Shown here in pieces: positions 39,833 to 55,753 of a stretch of 64,000 nucleotides of DNA (positions are counted from its first letter, which is position 1; every line of letters starts with the position of its first letter). The stretch is from Anagrus nilaparvatae (lineage: Eukaryota; Arthropoda; Insecta; Hymenoptera; Mymaridae): positions 15,934,001 through 15,998,000 of the forward strand of contig JAKSXM010000132.1 in NCBI GenBank assembly GCA_022575985.1, read 5' to 3'. The notes under the pieces were generated by a model, which made no database searches, was not told the origin of the DNA, and saw only the letters and a program-made list of their open reading frames with translations. The translations under genes and the position numbers were made by a program.

Positions 39833-40946
39833 AAACTAATCTCTGGTTATAAATAAAATTTTTTAAAAGTATAACTCTGGCATTGACGGATTATCATAAA
39901 TCTCATCACTTGAGTGCGGTAATTTTTTATTATTAAGTTGACCAACTAATATGGGCATTGGATAATAAACAATAAATTTTATAATTATTTAAATAAATAA
40001 TATTTCCAAGTGTTTTCATTTATATTTCAGACTTAAAAGAGCAGTGTGTATTAACAATTTATTTTGTATATTACTTTTTATAAATATTTCATGAAATAAT
40101 CAAAACGATCAGATTAAAATATGGTTTAAGATTTCAAACGAAATAAAATTTACCTATTGTAACCCAAATATCAATTAGTCATACAATTTGATCATAATAG
40201 ACTTGTGAATGTTTTTATTACTGTATCTTAAGTTTTTTATGTAAATTCATTTTAAAATAATAAATAAAACAGTTGAAAAAAAACCTTCTCTCTAACCCTA
40301 GTTCTTAGAACTATTAAAATTATTTTGACTTATCCAATTACATATATAATAATTTGTATAAAAAAGAGAGGAATGAGTTTTTTGAAACTTAGATTATAAG
40401 TTTAGTTGTTATTCAGTTTTTGTCCTGAAAGGAATTCCTTTTAAATTTTATATTTAATAAAAACAGGAAAGTCAAAGTAAAAATATTGTCAAATTATTGT
40501 TTTCAGAAATAAATTTTTTCTACTTAACTGATAATTATGGTAAGTTTCTTTTAAATTAAGTTTGCATGAAATATTTATTGGGAAAATTTGTAAAAATAAA
40601 ACTTGTATTTTTAAAGAAAAAAAAAATTAATTTAAAAAAAATTTTTTTCTTTTGTTTTTATTGGCCAACTTTAGATTTTGAGTTTATATTTTTTAAGAAA
40701 TAATTAGTCTCGTTTTCGCGTTTTCTCCAAATTTCCTGAGCTTAGTTGTGTCGAGTTTTTTAAAGATTCGTTAAAAGTTTAAAGCATTAAAGTTATATTA
40801 AAATTTACACTAGTTTAATGATTAATTAAGATTAAATTATGATTAATTTACTAAATTTCAAATAATTCTGTTGCGACAATAATATTTTTTAACAAGCAAA
40901 GTAAAATTTTATAAAATTTTATATTTATATCATTTTACGCACGCAG
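39833..40946 (+). other. A2 3' flank and intron-like DNA before B1
   Basis: Starts with CTCTGGTTATAAATAAAATT, giving AATAAA about 20 bases from the A2 stop. The rest aligns with 54641-55711 after A5 and in part with the A1 and A3 flanks. It ends in ACGCACGCAG, the acceptor of the B1 exon. Confidence 0.6.
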
Positions 40947-40988
40947 ATCAATACGAATTTCATAACAACAAGTGGAATCTCTAAAAAG

Positions 40989-41636
40989 ATGCAAAGCGAT
41001 CTTAATTCTCTAAGCAATGAACTAGTGAAAAAAAAAGTCTACAAAGAATTACATCACTGCACTGGAGAAAAACGTTATGTATGCCAAGTTTGTGATAGAG
41101 ATTTTAAAGAAAACGGTGGTTTAAAAAGACATTTAAGATTTCATACAGGTGAAAAGCCTTACAAATGTCAAAAATATGGAAAAAGTTTTCCTAGAAAAGA
41201 TTATTTACAGCGGCATCAAATGTTTCATACAACCACAAAGCCTATGCAGATGAAAGAATGTGAAAAATCTTTAAGTAATCTCAAAAGTCATCATCGAATC
41301 CATGAAGTTGAAAAGCTACTCCCATCCCAGGGCTGTGGAGAAACTTTTATTTTTCAAAGCCAACTTGCAACACATGATAGGATTGACACAGCTGAAAAAC
41401 CATTTAAATGTAAAGACTGTGGTAAACCTTTTACTTCAACTAGCGATCTCACAGACCATTTTATAAAAATTCATACAAATAGAAACTCATACAAATGTAA
41501 AGAATGTGAAAAATTTTTTGAGTACACTAATAGACTAAAGTATCAAGGGGTTAGTCAGTTAAGATATAAGGTTCCAAGAAATTACTCAACTAATAAAGCT
41601 GTGCTGATTTCAGAGTTTTGGTGGCCTTGGATATAA
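40989..41636 (+). CDS. B1: degenerate C2H2 protein with C-terminal FWWPWI
   Basis: 215 residues. The reading frame is open from the acceptor at 40946 (phase 0) through ITTSGISKK to the ATG. Finger 1 (CQVCDRDF) is complete. Finger 2 has Tyr for its second Cys. A third unit is shortened ([18 protein letters not shown]). The fourth reads SQGCGETF and ends in Asp instead of His. The fifth (CKDCGKPF) is complete. A last Cys pair, CKEC, has no His. The final residues are [10 protein letters not shown]. The B2 paralog is about 95% identical by eye. Few fingers work, but the W-x-P-W tail survives. Confidence 0.75.
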   Translation: MQSDLNSLSNELVKKKVYKELHHCTGEKRYVCQVCDRDFKENGGLKRHLRFHTGEKPYKCQKYGKSFPRKDYLQRHQMFHTTTKPMQMKECEKSLSNLKSHHRIHEVEKLLPSQGCGETFIFQSQLATHDRIDTAEKPFKCKDCGKPFTSTSDLTDHFIKIHTNRNSYKCKECEKFFEYTNRLKYQGVSQLRYKVPRNYSTNKAVLISEFWWPWI

Positions 41637-41935
41637 GTTTTGATGTTAAGGTTATTTCAATTTCTTATTTTATTTTTTATTTAAAATTGAACTATTTAAT
41701 ATAATATTTAAATTAACTACACCAAAAAATGACACCTTGCCGCGACGATAAAATCTTTTTGTTTAAAAATAACCTAAAAAAAATTTTACTTATTAGTCAC
41801 GTACTACAAAATGGATTAGTAAAAGAAACTGAATTTTAGAAAGCAATTTTTTATGAAAATTTATTAAGATGCTTAAATAACTTTTACAACCAAAGATGCT
41901 ATCAGTTAGTGTCTTTGTTTACAACTACGGATTGG
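41637..41935 (+). other. B1 3' flank up to the Penelope junction
   Basis: Aligns with 56402-56730 after B2. Homology ends at TTTGTTTACAACTACGGATT, where the Penelope-like coding sequence begins. The C gene expected next is missing. Confidence 0.6.
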
Positions 41936-42727
41936 TTAGGAAAGAAAACTTTTTCAGGAAGATATTTAAATTTTTTATCACATCATCCAATTTCTCAAAA
42001 AAGAGCAATTGTTTACTGTTTAGTAGATAAAAGTATGCTATTAGCTGATAAAAAATGCCTTTAAAAAAATTTAGATTTAATCAAACAATTGCTTTTAGAA
42101 AACAATTATCCTGAATATTTCATTGACCAAAACATGAAAAAGAGAAAAAAATTAATTTTAAATATTAACAATAATAGTATTGAATTAGAAAATAATAGTA
42201 ATAATGATGTACAAAAAAAGATATATTGTGTTCTTCCTTTTTACAAAAATGTTAGTAATGAACTAAATAATATGTTAAAACAATTACAAGTGTTACCTAT
42301 AAATAATGTTAATTGTAAATTTGATAATATGATTAAATTAGGAAAGGACAAATATAAAAAAGAGGAAATTTCAAATATTGTTTATAAAATTAATTTTAAA
42401 GATTGTAAAAGTACATATATAGGTCAAAGTGGAAGAAAACTTCAAATTAGAGTGGATGAACATAAAAAAGATGTAGAAAAATGTAAAACCAAATCAGCAT
42501 TGTATAAGCATTTGTTAAATAATAATTGTAAGTCAATAAATTTTTATAACGTTAAAATCATAGATAGAGAAAGGAATAAATCAAAAAGATTATTTTCTGA
42601 AATGTTCCATATAGAATTTTTTGATAATACTATGAATAGAATGAGTGATTGTAATGGTTTACAATACATATTTAAAAGTTTTATTGATAACATTAAAAAA
42701 TATGTTGAACATATGCAATATTTATAA
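41936..42727 (+). pseudogene. Penelope-like retroelement fragment (RT end plus GIY-YIG)
   Basis: The frame opens with TDWLGKKTFSGRYLNFLSHH, which matches the Penelope reverse-transcriptase region TDWxxKPTFSGRxLNFxSxHP. It has one stop at 42062-42064, then runs 212 codons to 42727. The second half is a GIY-YIG endonuclease: IVYKINFKDC (GIY equivalent), STYIGQSGRKLQIRVDEH (YIG, conserved Arg and Glu-His) and an NxxL-like C-terminal region. The Cys in KDCKSTYIG is typical of Penelope elements. The 5' part of the RT is missing, so this is a truncated copy. It interrupts the A-B-C cassette in place of a C gene. Confidence 0.85.
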
Positions 42728-43339
42728 TTTTAATTAAATGTTTTTTAAATTTGTAATATTTTCACACTAAAAATATGAAACAACTGATAATGAAATTATT
42801 ATTATTATTATTATTCTCTTTACTTGTCTGGCAAAATATGGTACACTCTTTTACATATAAGTAGTAAATTAATTAAAATATAATATATACAATATACAAT
42901 AAAAAAAATATATAATTTATAATTTATAAAACATAAAGCATTTGGTAAATATATCAATAGCACAAAGCATTGAATTTAAATAATAAATTTAATAAGACAA
43001 TGTATTTTGTCAATAAAATAATATAAAATAGGAGGGTTTATGTTAAATATCATCGGACCTATATAAATACTGCCTTATACTTCTCTTAAACCGTGAATAT
43101 GAATGAATGTCACGTATTTAAGGAGGGATGTTATTCCAAAAGTGGGCATATTTAACTTGGAATGAATCAAGACCCCAGTCAGTTTTAACATGGAACATGT
43201 TTATAGGGAGGGGGTACTTCAGAACTGGAAAATTAAGGGGGGGGTCAAATATGTCCTTTTTAAGGGGGTGGTCAAATTTGTCCTTTTTAAGGGGGGGGGG
43301 GGTGGGGGTCAAATGGGACTTAGAGTATTTTCGATTTAG
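42728..43339. other. Spacer with (TTA)n and G-rich runs
   Basis: A short ATT microsatellite lies at 42797-42816, then AT-rich DNA. G-homopolymer-rich DNA (43196-43312) contains repeated GGGGTCAAAT and CCTTTTTAAGGGGG words immediately before the minisatellite. No gene. Confidence 0.5.
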
Positions 43340-44237
43340 GGACCTTTGGTGCAGAAGTATTTAGGGAGCATTGGTGCAGAAGTACCTAGGGAGAATTGGT
43401 TCAGAAGTACCTAGGGACCTATGGTGCAGAAGCCCCTAAAGACCTTTGGTACAGAACTACCTAGGGACCTATGGTGCAGAAGTCTCTAAAGACCTTTGAT
43501 GCAGAAGTACTTAGGGAGCATTGGTGCAGAAGTCCCTAAAGACCTTTGGTGCAGAAGTACCTAGGGACCTATGGTGCAGAAGTACTTAGGGAGCATTGGT
43601 GCAGAAGTACCTAGGGAGCATTGGTTCAGAAGTACCTAGGGACCTATGGTGCAGAAGTACTTAGGGAGCATTGGTGCAGAAGTCCCTAAAGACCTTTGGT
43701 GCAGAAGTACTTAGGGAGCATTGGTGCAGAAGTACCTAGGGACCTATGGTGCAGAAACCCCTAAAGACCTTTGGTACAGAAGTACCTAGGGACCTATGGT
43801 GCAGAAGTCTCTAAAGACCTTTGGTGCAGTAGTACTTAGGGAGCATTGGTGCAGAAGTCCCTAAAGACCTTTGGTACAGAAGTACCTAGGGACCTATGGT
43901 GCAGAAGTACTTAGGGAGCATTGGTGCAGAAGTCCCTAAAGACCTTTGGTGCAGAAGTACCTAGGGACCTATGGTGCAGAAGTACTTAGGAAGCATTGGT
44001 GTAGAAGTACCTAGGGACCTATGGTGCAGAAGTCCCTAAAGACCTTTGGTGCAGAAGTACCTAGGGACCATTGGTGCAGAAGTCTCTAAAGACCTTTGGT
44101 GCAGAAGTACCTAGGGAGCATTGGTGCAGAAGTACCTAAGGACCTATGGTGCAGAAGTCCCTAAAGACCTTTGGTGCAGAAGTACCTAGGGACCATTGGT
44201 GCAGAAGTCTCTAAAGAACTTTAGTGCAGAAATACTT
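43340..44237. repeat. 25-base minisatellite, about 36 units
   Basis: The monomer is 25 bases with three main variants: TGGTGCAGAAGTACCTAGGG followed by ACCTA, the same with TTAGGGAGCAT, and TGGTGCAGAAGTCCCTAAAG followed by ACCTT. They alternate in short runs to make 50- and 75-base higher-order units. There are no spacers, so this is not a CRISPR. It is not translated in any convincing frame. Confidence 0.9.
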
Positions 44238-44328
44238 GGATATAAATATTGATATTATGAACAGAATAGATACTTTATTATCAGTGTTAGTTATTAGTGA
44301 ACATGTTCCATGCTCGTTGGTTGTGTAG

Positions 44329-45370
44329 TTACACAAACCGGTCATAAGTTTTTATATTAGAGGGGATCTCTAAATCCTTACGAGGACCGCGTTGAGGCTT
44401 GTCCGATTTATGAGGCTCAAATAGTGACAAAAGGAATGGCGGCTCCTTCATGCGGACGAGTCTATACATCACTAAGGATGCAAAGTAGTCTGTGCGAGTG
44501 TCATAGCGCATCCAATTTAACCTTCTTCTGAAAGGCGTGATATGCTCCTTCTTGCGTAGGCCAAATATGTACCGTAACCTATATTTTATAGTCTCTGCAA
44601 TCGCGCACGTAGTCCATTGGAGGCATCTGAATAGACAATGTTGCAATAGTCTAGATGAGGAACCCCAAAAGACTAGATTAGGCGCTTACGTAATAATTTT
44701 GAGGTACAGGGCTTGATGATTTTAAGACCGTAAAGTATTCTATTTACCCTTTTGGTTATTTGATGAATATGAGGAGACCAAGAAAGCGTGCTATCCAGAA
44801 TGACTCCCAAATTAGAAACTTGATCAACAAAATGATCAGTATCACCATCAGAGTTGACCGAGATCGTAGGGATATTTAAGTTTTTAAATAGTTTTAAGGT
44901 ATGAGAGGAGCCGAAGACTATTGCTTGGATTTTTTTGGTGTTTAATGCCAAGCCATTTGTGTCTGCCCATAATGCTTCGATCTTGACAGAATCAAAGAGC
45001 ATCATGATTCCTTGTTCAATTAAATGAGCAGGCACCTGAACATAGATCTGAAGATCGTCAGCATACAATAATCTGTACGTGTTACAGGCATCTAAGTGAT
45101 TCTTGAGGTCGTTCATGTAGACACAAAACATAAGAGGCCCCAGAACAGAACCCCGAGGTACTCCAATATTTATGCCACGATGTTCAGAAGTATTGTCTTT
45201 GGACGTTACACATACCGAACGACCATAGAGATATGACCAAAGCCAGATTAAATATGACTTAGCGAATCCAATGGCCTGTAATTTTCTTAGTAGTTTCGAA
45301 GGGGAATCATTGTCAAAGGCCTTCGAGAAGTCAGATGATAGTAACAGAGTGAGTTTATTATAGATGGAGT
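44329..45370 (-). pseudogene. Non-LTR retrotransposon reverse transcriptase fragment
   Basis: Reading the minus strand from about 45370: LLLSSDFSKAFDNDSPSKLL (RT motif with catalytic Asp), then GVPRGSVLGPL, then the YADD catalytic box in RLLYADDLQIYVQ. A stop follows at 44673-44675 (where Gln is expected). The frame continues FGVPHLDYCNIVYSD to a second stop at 44586-44588, and a frameshift near 44590 leads to IFGLRKKEHITPFRRRLNW and a terminus at 44329. This order is that of Jockey/CR1-type non-LTR elements. Both 5' and 3' parts are missing. Confidence 0.85.
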
Positions 45371-45640
45371 ACTAGTTTGTGTTGTTTACTAGTAAGCAAA
45401 AAAAGATGACAATATTAACTATATTAATTTTTTGATTTTTAATTATGTTAAATGATATTGAATTTGAATTTGAGTAAAATTAAAAATGTGCAATAAATTC
45501 AATTAATTTCTTTAAGTTTATGACAATAATTGTAAATATTTATTTATATAAAACTTACTTGATATCATAGGTTATGTTTTAAAAATATTTTATTTTGGTG
45601 AGTTTTTATAAGTGAATATTTATGTTTTATATTTATATTT
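45371..45640. other. AT-rich spacer; nothing coding seen
   Basis: Low-complexity A/T DNA between the retrotransposon fragment and the ribozyme-like motif. Confidence 0.4.
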
Positions 45641-45654
45641 ATAAAAAATTTTTT

Positions 45655-45715
45655 TTTGTAGTTCTTGATAAGGGTTGCTAAATGCAACCGAAACGTTGAA
45701 GAAAATAAATTTTAT
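45655..45715 (+). ncRNA. Hammerhead-ribozyme-like motif, Penelope type, decayed
   Basis: The order TTGATAAG-GGTTGC-TAAAT-GCAACC-GAAAC (45665-45694) matches the hammerhead core CUGAUGA, a perfect 6-base stem II with its loop, then GAAAC. Two core bases are changed (C to U, and the catalytic-core G to A), so it should be inactive. CGAAACGTTG is characteristic of the terminal repeats of Penelope-like elements, which carry hammerheads. It may be the end of the element whose coding part is at 41936-42727, separated by the satellite and LINE insertions. I have not folded it computationally. Confidence 0.45.
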
Positions 45716-45779
45716 TATTTTTAAAAAAACATTGTGGTTCCATTATTAATCGTTAAATTCTTGAAATATTATAATTGTA

Positions 45780-46160
45780 TAAAATACATTTTCATATAAA
45801 CATCACCGAAATTCTTAATCAACGAACACAAAAACCCATATAGTCCAAATTTAGACACTCAAAGTACATAAATTGCAAATGCACCCCTTCTAAGGATTGT
45901 TTTTGCTTATTTTATGAAGAAATGTTAATTATTCATAAAAAATTCCTCCAAATTCTTGATCAGCGACCCAAAAAACCCTCTGAGATAAAATCTCTTTGCT
46001 AATATATAAAAAAACCTTTTAGTAGTTTTTACAAATTTAAGGGCGTTCCGAAAATATCTCCCGGAAAAGACCCCGATTTTCGTGATCAGGGACCCAAAAA
46101 CTTATAGTAGAGCAAATCTTATGTTGGCCAGTGAAAATACACCCTAAACCGCGATTTGAC
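45780..46160. mobile_element. CTCCAGT-family MITE, copy 4, right-arm fragment
   Basis: Carries ACATTTTCATATAAACATCA, AAGACCCCGATTTTCGTGATCAG-like and GGCCAGTGAAAATACACCC words in the same order as the right arms at 11600-12000 and 13390-13790. It ends CGCGATTTGACTGATTTAGG, losing the terminal GGAGTA. No left arm is present. Confidence 0.65.
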
Positions 46161-46397
46161 TGATTTAGGGTGTATTAAGTATTATTATGTATTATTATTA
46201 CTAGCTTAACTCTAAATTACGTGAAAAGATTGATTTTTTACCAACTGCTTATGTACAAGTACAAACTTATTTATAAGTACAAATTATAAAATAAAAAAAT
46301 AAAATAATTTAATTAAAATGTAATTTATTTTCCTTATTAAAATACTTATTAAGTTATTTTTTCTATTACACCAAATTACACCAAATGGTTATGGATC

Positions 46398-47062
46398 TGG
46401 AACTCTTCTGGTTGATCTCATTTTTTGGGTGTAAGTATCACCTTTCAAACGCTGTAAACCGCAATTTTTTATCACTAATTTTCTCATCAGTATAGCCAAT
46501 TAACAAAACGGTCATTTTTGGCTAAAAATAGCCAATTTTTATATTGCTGCCAAATTTATAATTTTTTACGAAAACGGATTTTTATAAGTCTCATCAAATT
46601 TTTTATATAATTTTTTATAATTTTTTTATAAGTCTCTTTATTTATAAGTCTCATCAAATTTACAAAAGCTTTAAATTTCCAAAAAATTTTTACTCGTCTC
46701 ATTTCCTTGATTCGTTTTTAAGAAATGGCTCTTCAAAGTTAACATTAAAAATGAGCTTTTTTAAAAAATCGTAAAATGTGACTTCAAATTATCATATCTG
46801 TTTAACAAATAAATGAAAAATGGAAAATAAAGAAGTTTTGGAAACTTGAAACTTGTAAAAATTTTTTCAGCCCTATAAAACCCATGTTCGTTAAATATTA
46901 CAAATTTGGCAGCAATTTAAAAATTGGTCATTTTTAGCCAAAAATGACCGTTTGGTTAATTGGCTATAGTGATGAGAGAATTATTGATAATAAATTGGGG
47001 CTTATAGCGTATGAAAGATGATACTTAATCCAAAAAAATGAGACCAACCAGAAGAGTTTTGG
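46398..47062. mobile_element. TIR element with ACTCTTCTGGTTG ends
   Basis: GGAACTCTTCTGGTTGATCT on the left and AGACCAACCAGAAGAGTTTT on the right. The arms are roughly 180-200 bases and include GGCTAAAAATAGCCAATTTT and its counterpart, and the CATTTTTTGG(G/A)T word. The total is about 665 bases, with no coding frame. Confidence 0.7.
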
Positions 47063-50108
<3,046 letters not shown>

Positions 50109-51340
50109 AAACTAATCCCTGGTTATAAAATTCTTTAAAAGTATAACTCCTGCATTGACGGATTATTATATTGAAGTTTTTACTTCTTATTTGTCACCGC
50201 ACCCCTCTTTTTTATTTCTACGAGGAGTTAAAATTTAAAAAATCGTCATGATAAAATCGTCATGACGAATCGTCATGACGAAATCGTCATGTTGAAATTG
50301 GAAAGAAAGAAAAAGAATACTTATTCCCACTTGCCGGTAAATCCGAACGTAAGCGAGGGCTTTCGGGAGAGTTCGTTCGTAGGTAGATTCGGATGATTTT
50401 GGTGTTAAATTTTTTTTTCTTCTTTTTTTTTTTATTTTCTTTCTTTCTTCTTTCGCCGGCAGTCACCGAGCGTAATCGCGGGTGTTCGGAAGGATTAAAA
50501 AATTGGGATATGTTATACCAGGGTGTGTTATACTTTTCACAGAATCTCCTAATTATCTTGAAATTTTTACAGTGTTATTTGAATATTAAAAACATTAATT
50601 ACCCTTAATTTGAACAATATTTGTTCTGTAATAGCTCTAGCTCAGCAAGTATACCTCCTTAAAAGAAAATGATTACTAAATTTAGTAAAAACTTCATTCT
50701 TATGTCCATAGACATACTATCCGGTTTTTTTTTATCACTTGAGTACAGTAAATATTCTTATTAAATTTTGTAATCCCACATCGTATTCTTTTTACGAAAT
50801 TTAATTATAAATGTGTGGCTAAGTTTTTTCATTTATACTTTAGACTTAAAAGAGCAGTGTGTATATTAGTGGATGCTTATCAATATATTTTGTATATTAA
50901 TTTTTATAAACATTTCATGAAAGAATCAAAATGATCAGATTCAAATTTCAAACGAAAAAATGTTTACCTATTGTAACCCAGATATTAATTAGTCATAGAA
51001 TTTGAATACATAATAATGAATTTTTTTATTACTTTTTCTTAAATTTTTTATGTATAAATTAATTTTAAAATAATAAATAAAACAATTGAAAAAAATTCTT
51101 TTCTCCAGCCCTAGTTTTAGAACTATTTCTTGAGAACTATTTTAGTGTAATTGAAATTTATATAATATTAATCTCTAAGTGTATAATATTAATATTATAC
51201 ATACTAAAATTTAAAATACTTATTAGTTGTGTTGTGTATTCCATCTATAAAGTACATCATTTTAAAAAAATATTTCTTAATTTAAAAATAAAGTTTTTTC
51301 AATATCACTACTAAAAATTAAATTAATTGTGAGTACAATA
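50109..51340. other. A4 3' flank with a 0.56-kb insertion
   Basis: The A-type flank is interrupted at about 50167-50730. The insert begins near a short tandem array of AATCGTCATGACG words (50249-50296) and holds GC-richer sequence at 50330-50510, with TAAATCCGAACGTAAGCGAG and CACCGAGCGTAATCGCGG. I recognise no gene in it. 50731-51170 resumes the A flank, and 51210-51340 matches the segment at 36465-36590. Confidence 0.5.
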
Positions 51341-51510
51341 ATTAATGAATAATTAATTATTAATTGACGGTGTTCGGGTGAATACAAGTTCAGTTTAACA
51401 TCTTAAAAGTCGGCTGCTCCGGAACTGCCCCAGCACACGCTTCTCCTGGAAACCTCTTGGCATACCCTACGTCGGTATATGTCAGTTAAAAAAAAAAAAA
51501 AAAATAATAA
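51341..51510 (+). mobile_element. Poly(A)-tailed retroinsertion (SINE or LINE 3' end)
   Basis: A GC-richer block, GACGGTGTTCGGGTGAATAC to CGTCGGTATATGTCAGTT, ends in about 18 A residues. The paralog at 36582 reads GAGTACAATAATCATTTC without it. AATAAT words flank the insert and may be the target duplication. I cannot assign a family. Confidence 0.55.
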
Positions 51511-53080
51511 TCATTTTACTTTTATTTATTAACAAAAAATTCGAGTATTCTTAAATTTAAACGCGTAATTTAAAACAACTTTTTAAACTTTTTTACCATT
51601 TTTTTAATATTGTATAAAAATAATAAATAATATTATATAAATTTTTAAATTTATATTTAATTGTTATTTTTATGCAAAATTTTCAAAAAGATGATATATT
51701 AAATTTTTTTAAATTACTCAAATTTAAACTAATACTTGTTTTTCAGCAGCATTGGCTTTTAATTACCTACTTACAATATACATCTAGTATACATTAATTT
51801 TGCTGTTAAAAAATTTGTTATTATTTTTTCTCAGATAAAAACTAATATCTTAAGGCACACAGGTAGAATTTAATTTAGATTTTAAAAAAATTTAATATAT
51901 TCTTTTTAAAGAATATGGGACATTAAAATTTTTCTTTGATTTTTTTCAGGATAATATATATTTGAGGATTCAGATATTTTAATCAAATTCAGAAGCTCAA
52001 AGTATATATTTTATTTTTTCACAGCACATTTTAGTCAATTATTATAAAGGAAAGTTAGAGCCAGCTTTATTGATCAGTAATCTTCAGCAAACGATCTAGT
52101 TATGGTGAAAAATAAATAAGAATAATCTAAACTCTATTATTTTTATTAAAAAGCAGATAAAAAATTTTTCTTTATATAAGTTTTAAATATTTTTATGTAA
52201 ATTTGGGTATAATAAAAATTTTCGAATAATTATTTTTGAATACTTTGAATAACATGCAATAATAAATAATAGTTTTCAATTTATGAGGGTGTGATCCCAT
52301 CAAGGTTATAAAAGAGAAAAAATAAAATGCTCAATAAATATGTGATCGTGCCTAAAATAAAAAAGCCTTGCTTTTTTATAATTCTTTGCGTTTTTTTATT
52401 TGTGAATTCGCAAGAAAAATTGATAATTTACAATTTTTTTTCAAGAATTTAGAAAAAATAGTTGTAAATTTACGAGAAGTAGTTGTGAATTTGACACTTT
52501 ATTCGTAAATTCACAAAAAAAAATGTTCACGAATTTTTTGTTAATATACTAAATTTAGTCAATTTACGATTTTTATCAAATATTTGAAGATTTTTTGGAA
52601 AATTTACTAGTTTTTCGAAAACATTCTATTTTTTTTTTGTTAATCTAAGGAAATTACTTTCAACACATATCACTGATCACTCGTGCGTGGCTTTGCCGAG
52701 CACTCAGGCTAGTGCTTAGGCTAATGCATAAACTTTTGCGCCCTTGATACTTAATATACTATTTATGACCGCCATCTTAAAAAATCGGAAAATATTTCAG
52801 GGTGAAAAATTGAAAATTTTTCCTCTAAAATTCGTTTTCCTCGACCTCAAAAACCCCGACGTAACGTAGAATGTTCATTTGAATAATTTTATAATTATGT
52901 CCGCCATCTTAAAAAATCGAAAAATATTTTAGAGTAAAAAATTGAAAATTTTCTCCTTGAAATTCGTTTTCCTTTACTTGAAAAATCTCCCGGTAAGGCA
53001 GAAAGTTCATTTCCTAATGTATTACAACTCGACCACCAACTCACTCGCCCAACAACTCGTCCAACAAGTCTCTCGACTAT
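51511..53080. other. Duplicated non-coding DNA upstream of A5
   Basis: 51550-52395 matches 28640-29365 (the interior of the 3.2-kb element upstream of A1). 52670-52735 matches 37690-37750 (CACTCGTGCGTGGCTT), and 52762-53005 contains two copies of the GTCCGCCATCTT(G/A)AAAAATC repeat. No gene. Confidence 0.55.
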
Positions 53081-53206
53081 ACCCGAATAGAATCTGAAGT
53101 AAATACCCGAATAGAATCGGAAGTATGGGCCGATCCGGCCCAGATACGGCGTGATCTGGCCCGGATCTGGGCCAGATCGGCCCATACTTCCGATTCTATT
53201 CGGGTA
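53081..53206. mobile_element. GC-rich palindromic MITE in the A5 upstream region
   Basis: TACCCGAATAGAATCGGAAG at 53104 is matched by its complement ending at 53206. The interior is GGGCCGATC/GATCTGGCCC palindromes. A loose extra copy of the end lies at 53080-53102. The A2 paralog reads CTCTCGACTATTTACCC without the insert, an empty site. Confidence 0.8.
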
Positions 53207-54640
<1,434 letters not shown>

Positions 54641-55711
54641 AAACTAATCTCTGGTTAATAAATAATATTTTTTAAAAGTATAACTCTTGCATTGACGGAT
54701 TATCATAAATCTCATCACTTGAGTGCGGTAAATATTCACTATTAAGTTGACTAACTAATATGGGCATTGGATAATAAACGATAAATTTTATAATTATTTA
54801 AATAAATAATATTTCCAAGTTTTTTCATTTTTTTTAGACTTTAAAAAAATAGTATATTAGTGGATGCTTATCAATTTATTTTGTATATTACTTTTTATAA
54901 ACATTTCATGAAAGAATCAAAACGATCAGATTAAAATATTTTTCAAACGAAAAAAAATTTACCTATTGTAACCCAAATTTCAATTAGTCATACAATTTGA
55001 TCATAATAGAATTGTGAAGGTTTTTATTACTGTATCTTATGTTTTTTATGTAAATTAATTATAAAATAATAAATAAAGCAGTTGAAAAAAATCTTCTCTC
55101 CAACCCTAGTTCTTAGAACTATTAAAATTATTTTGACCTATCCAATTACATAATAATTTTTATAAAAAAGAGGGGAATGATTTTTTTGAAACTTATAGAT
55201 TATTATAAGTTTAGTTGTTATTCAGTTTTTGTCCTGAAAGGAATTCCTTTAAAATTTTATATATTTAATAAAAATAGGAAAGTCAAAGTAAAAATAAGGT
55301 CAACTTATTGTTTTTAGAAATAAATTTTTTCTACTTAACTGATAATTATGGTAAGTTTTTTTTTAAATTAAGTTTGCATGAAATATTTATTGGGAAAATT
55401 TATAAAAATAAAATTTTGATTTTTAAAGAAAAAAAAATTAATTAAAAAAAATTTTTTTTTTTGGTTTTTATTGGCCAACTTTAGATTTTGGGTTTATATG
55501 TTTGATTAAATAATTAGTCTCGTTTTCTCGTTTTCTCAAAATTTCCTGAGCTTAAAGTTATATTAAAATTTACACTAGTTTAATGATTAATTAAGATTAA
55601 ATTATGATTAATATACTAAATTTCAAATAATTCTGTTGCGACAATAATATTTTTTAACAAGCAAAGTAAAATTTTATAAAATTTTATATTTATATCATTT
55701 TACGCACGCAG
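54641..55711 (+). other. A5 3' flank and intron-like DNA before B2
   Basis: Aligned with 39833-40946 along nearly its whole length, with small indels. Ends in TACGCACGCAG, the B2 acceptor. Confidence 0.6.
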
Positions 55712-55753
55712 ATCAATACGAATTTCATAACAACAAGTGGAATCTCTAAAAAG

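Noticed and set aside
43118..43312. Proline-rich minus-strand frame (MTPTPPPLKKDKF)
   Set aside because: It is the translation of the G-homopolymer tract and repeated GGGGTCAAAT words, with no domain or context.
43340..44237. Possible CRISPR array
   Set aside because: The repeat is head-to-tail with no unique spacers and lies in eukaryotic DNA, so it is a minisatellite.
45664..45694. Active hammerhead ribozyme
   Set aside because: The core differs from CUGAUGA at two positions, so only a decayed, ribozyme-like motif is claimed.
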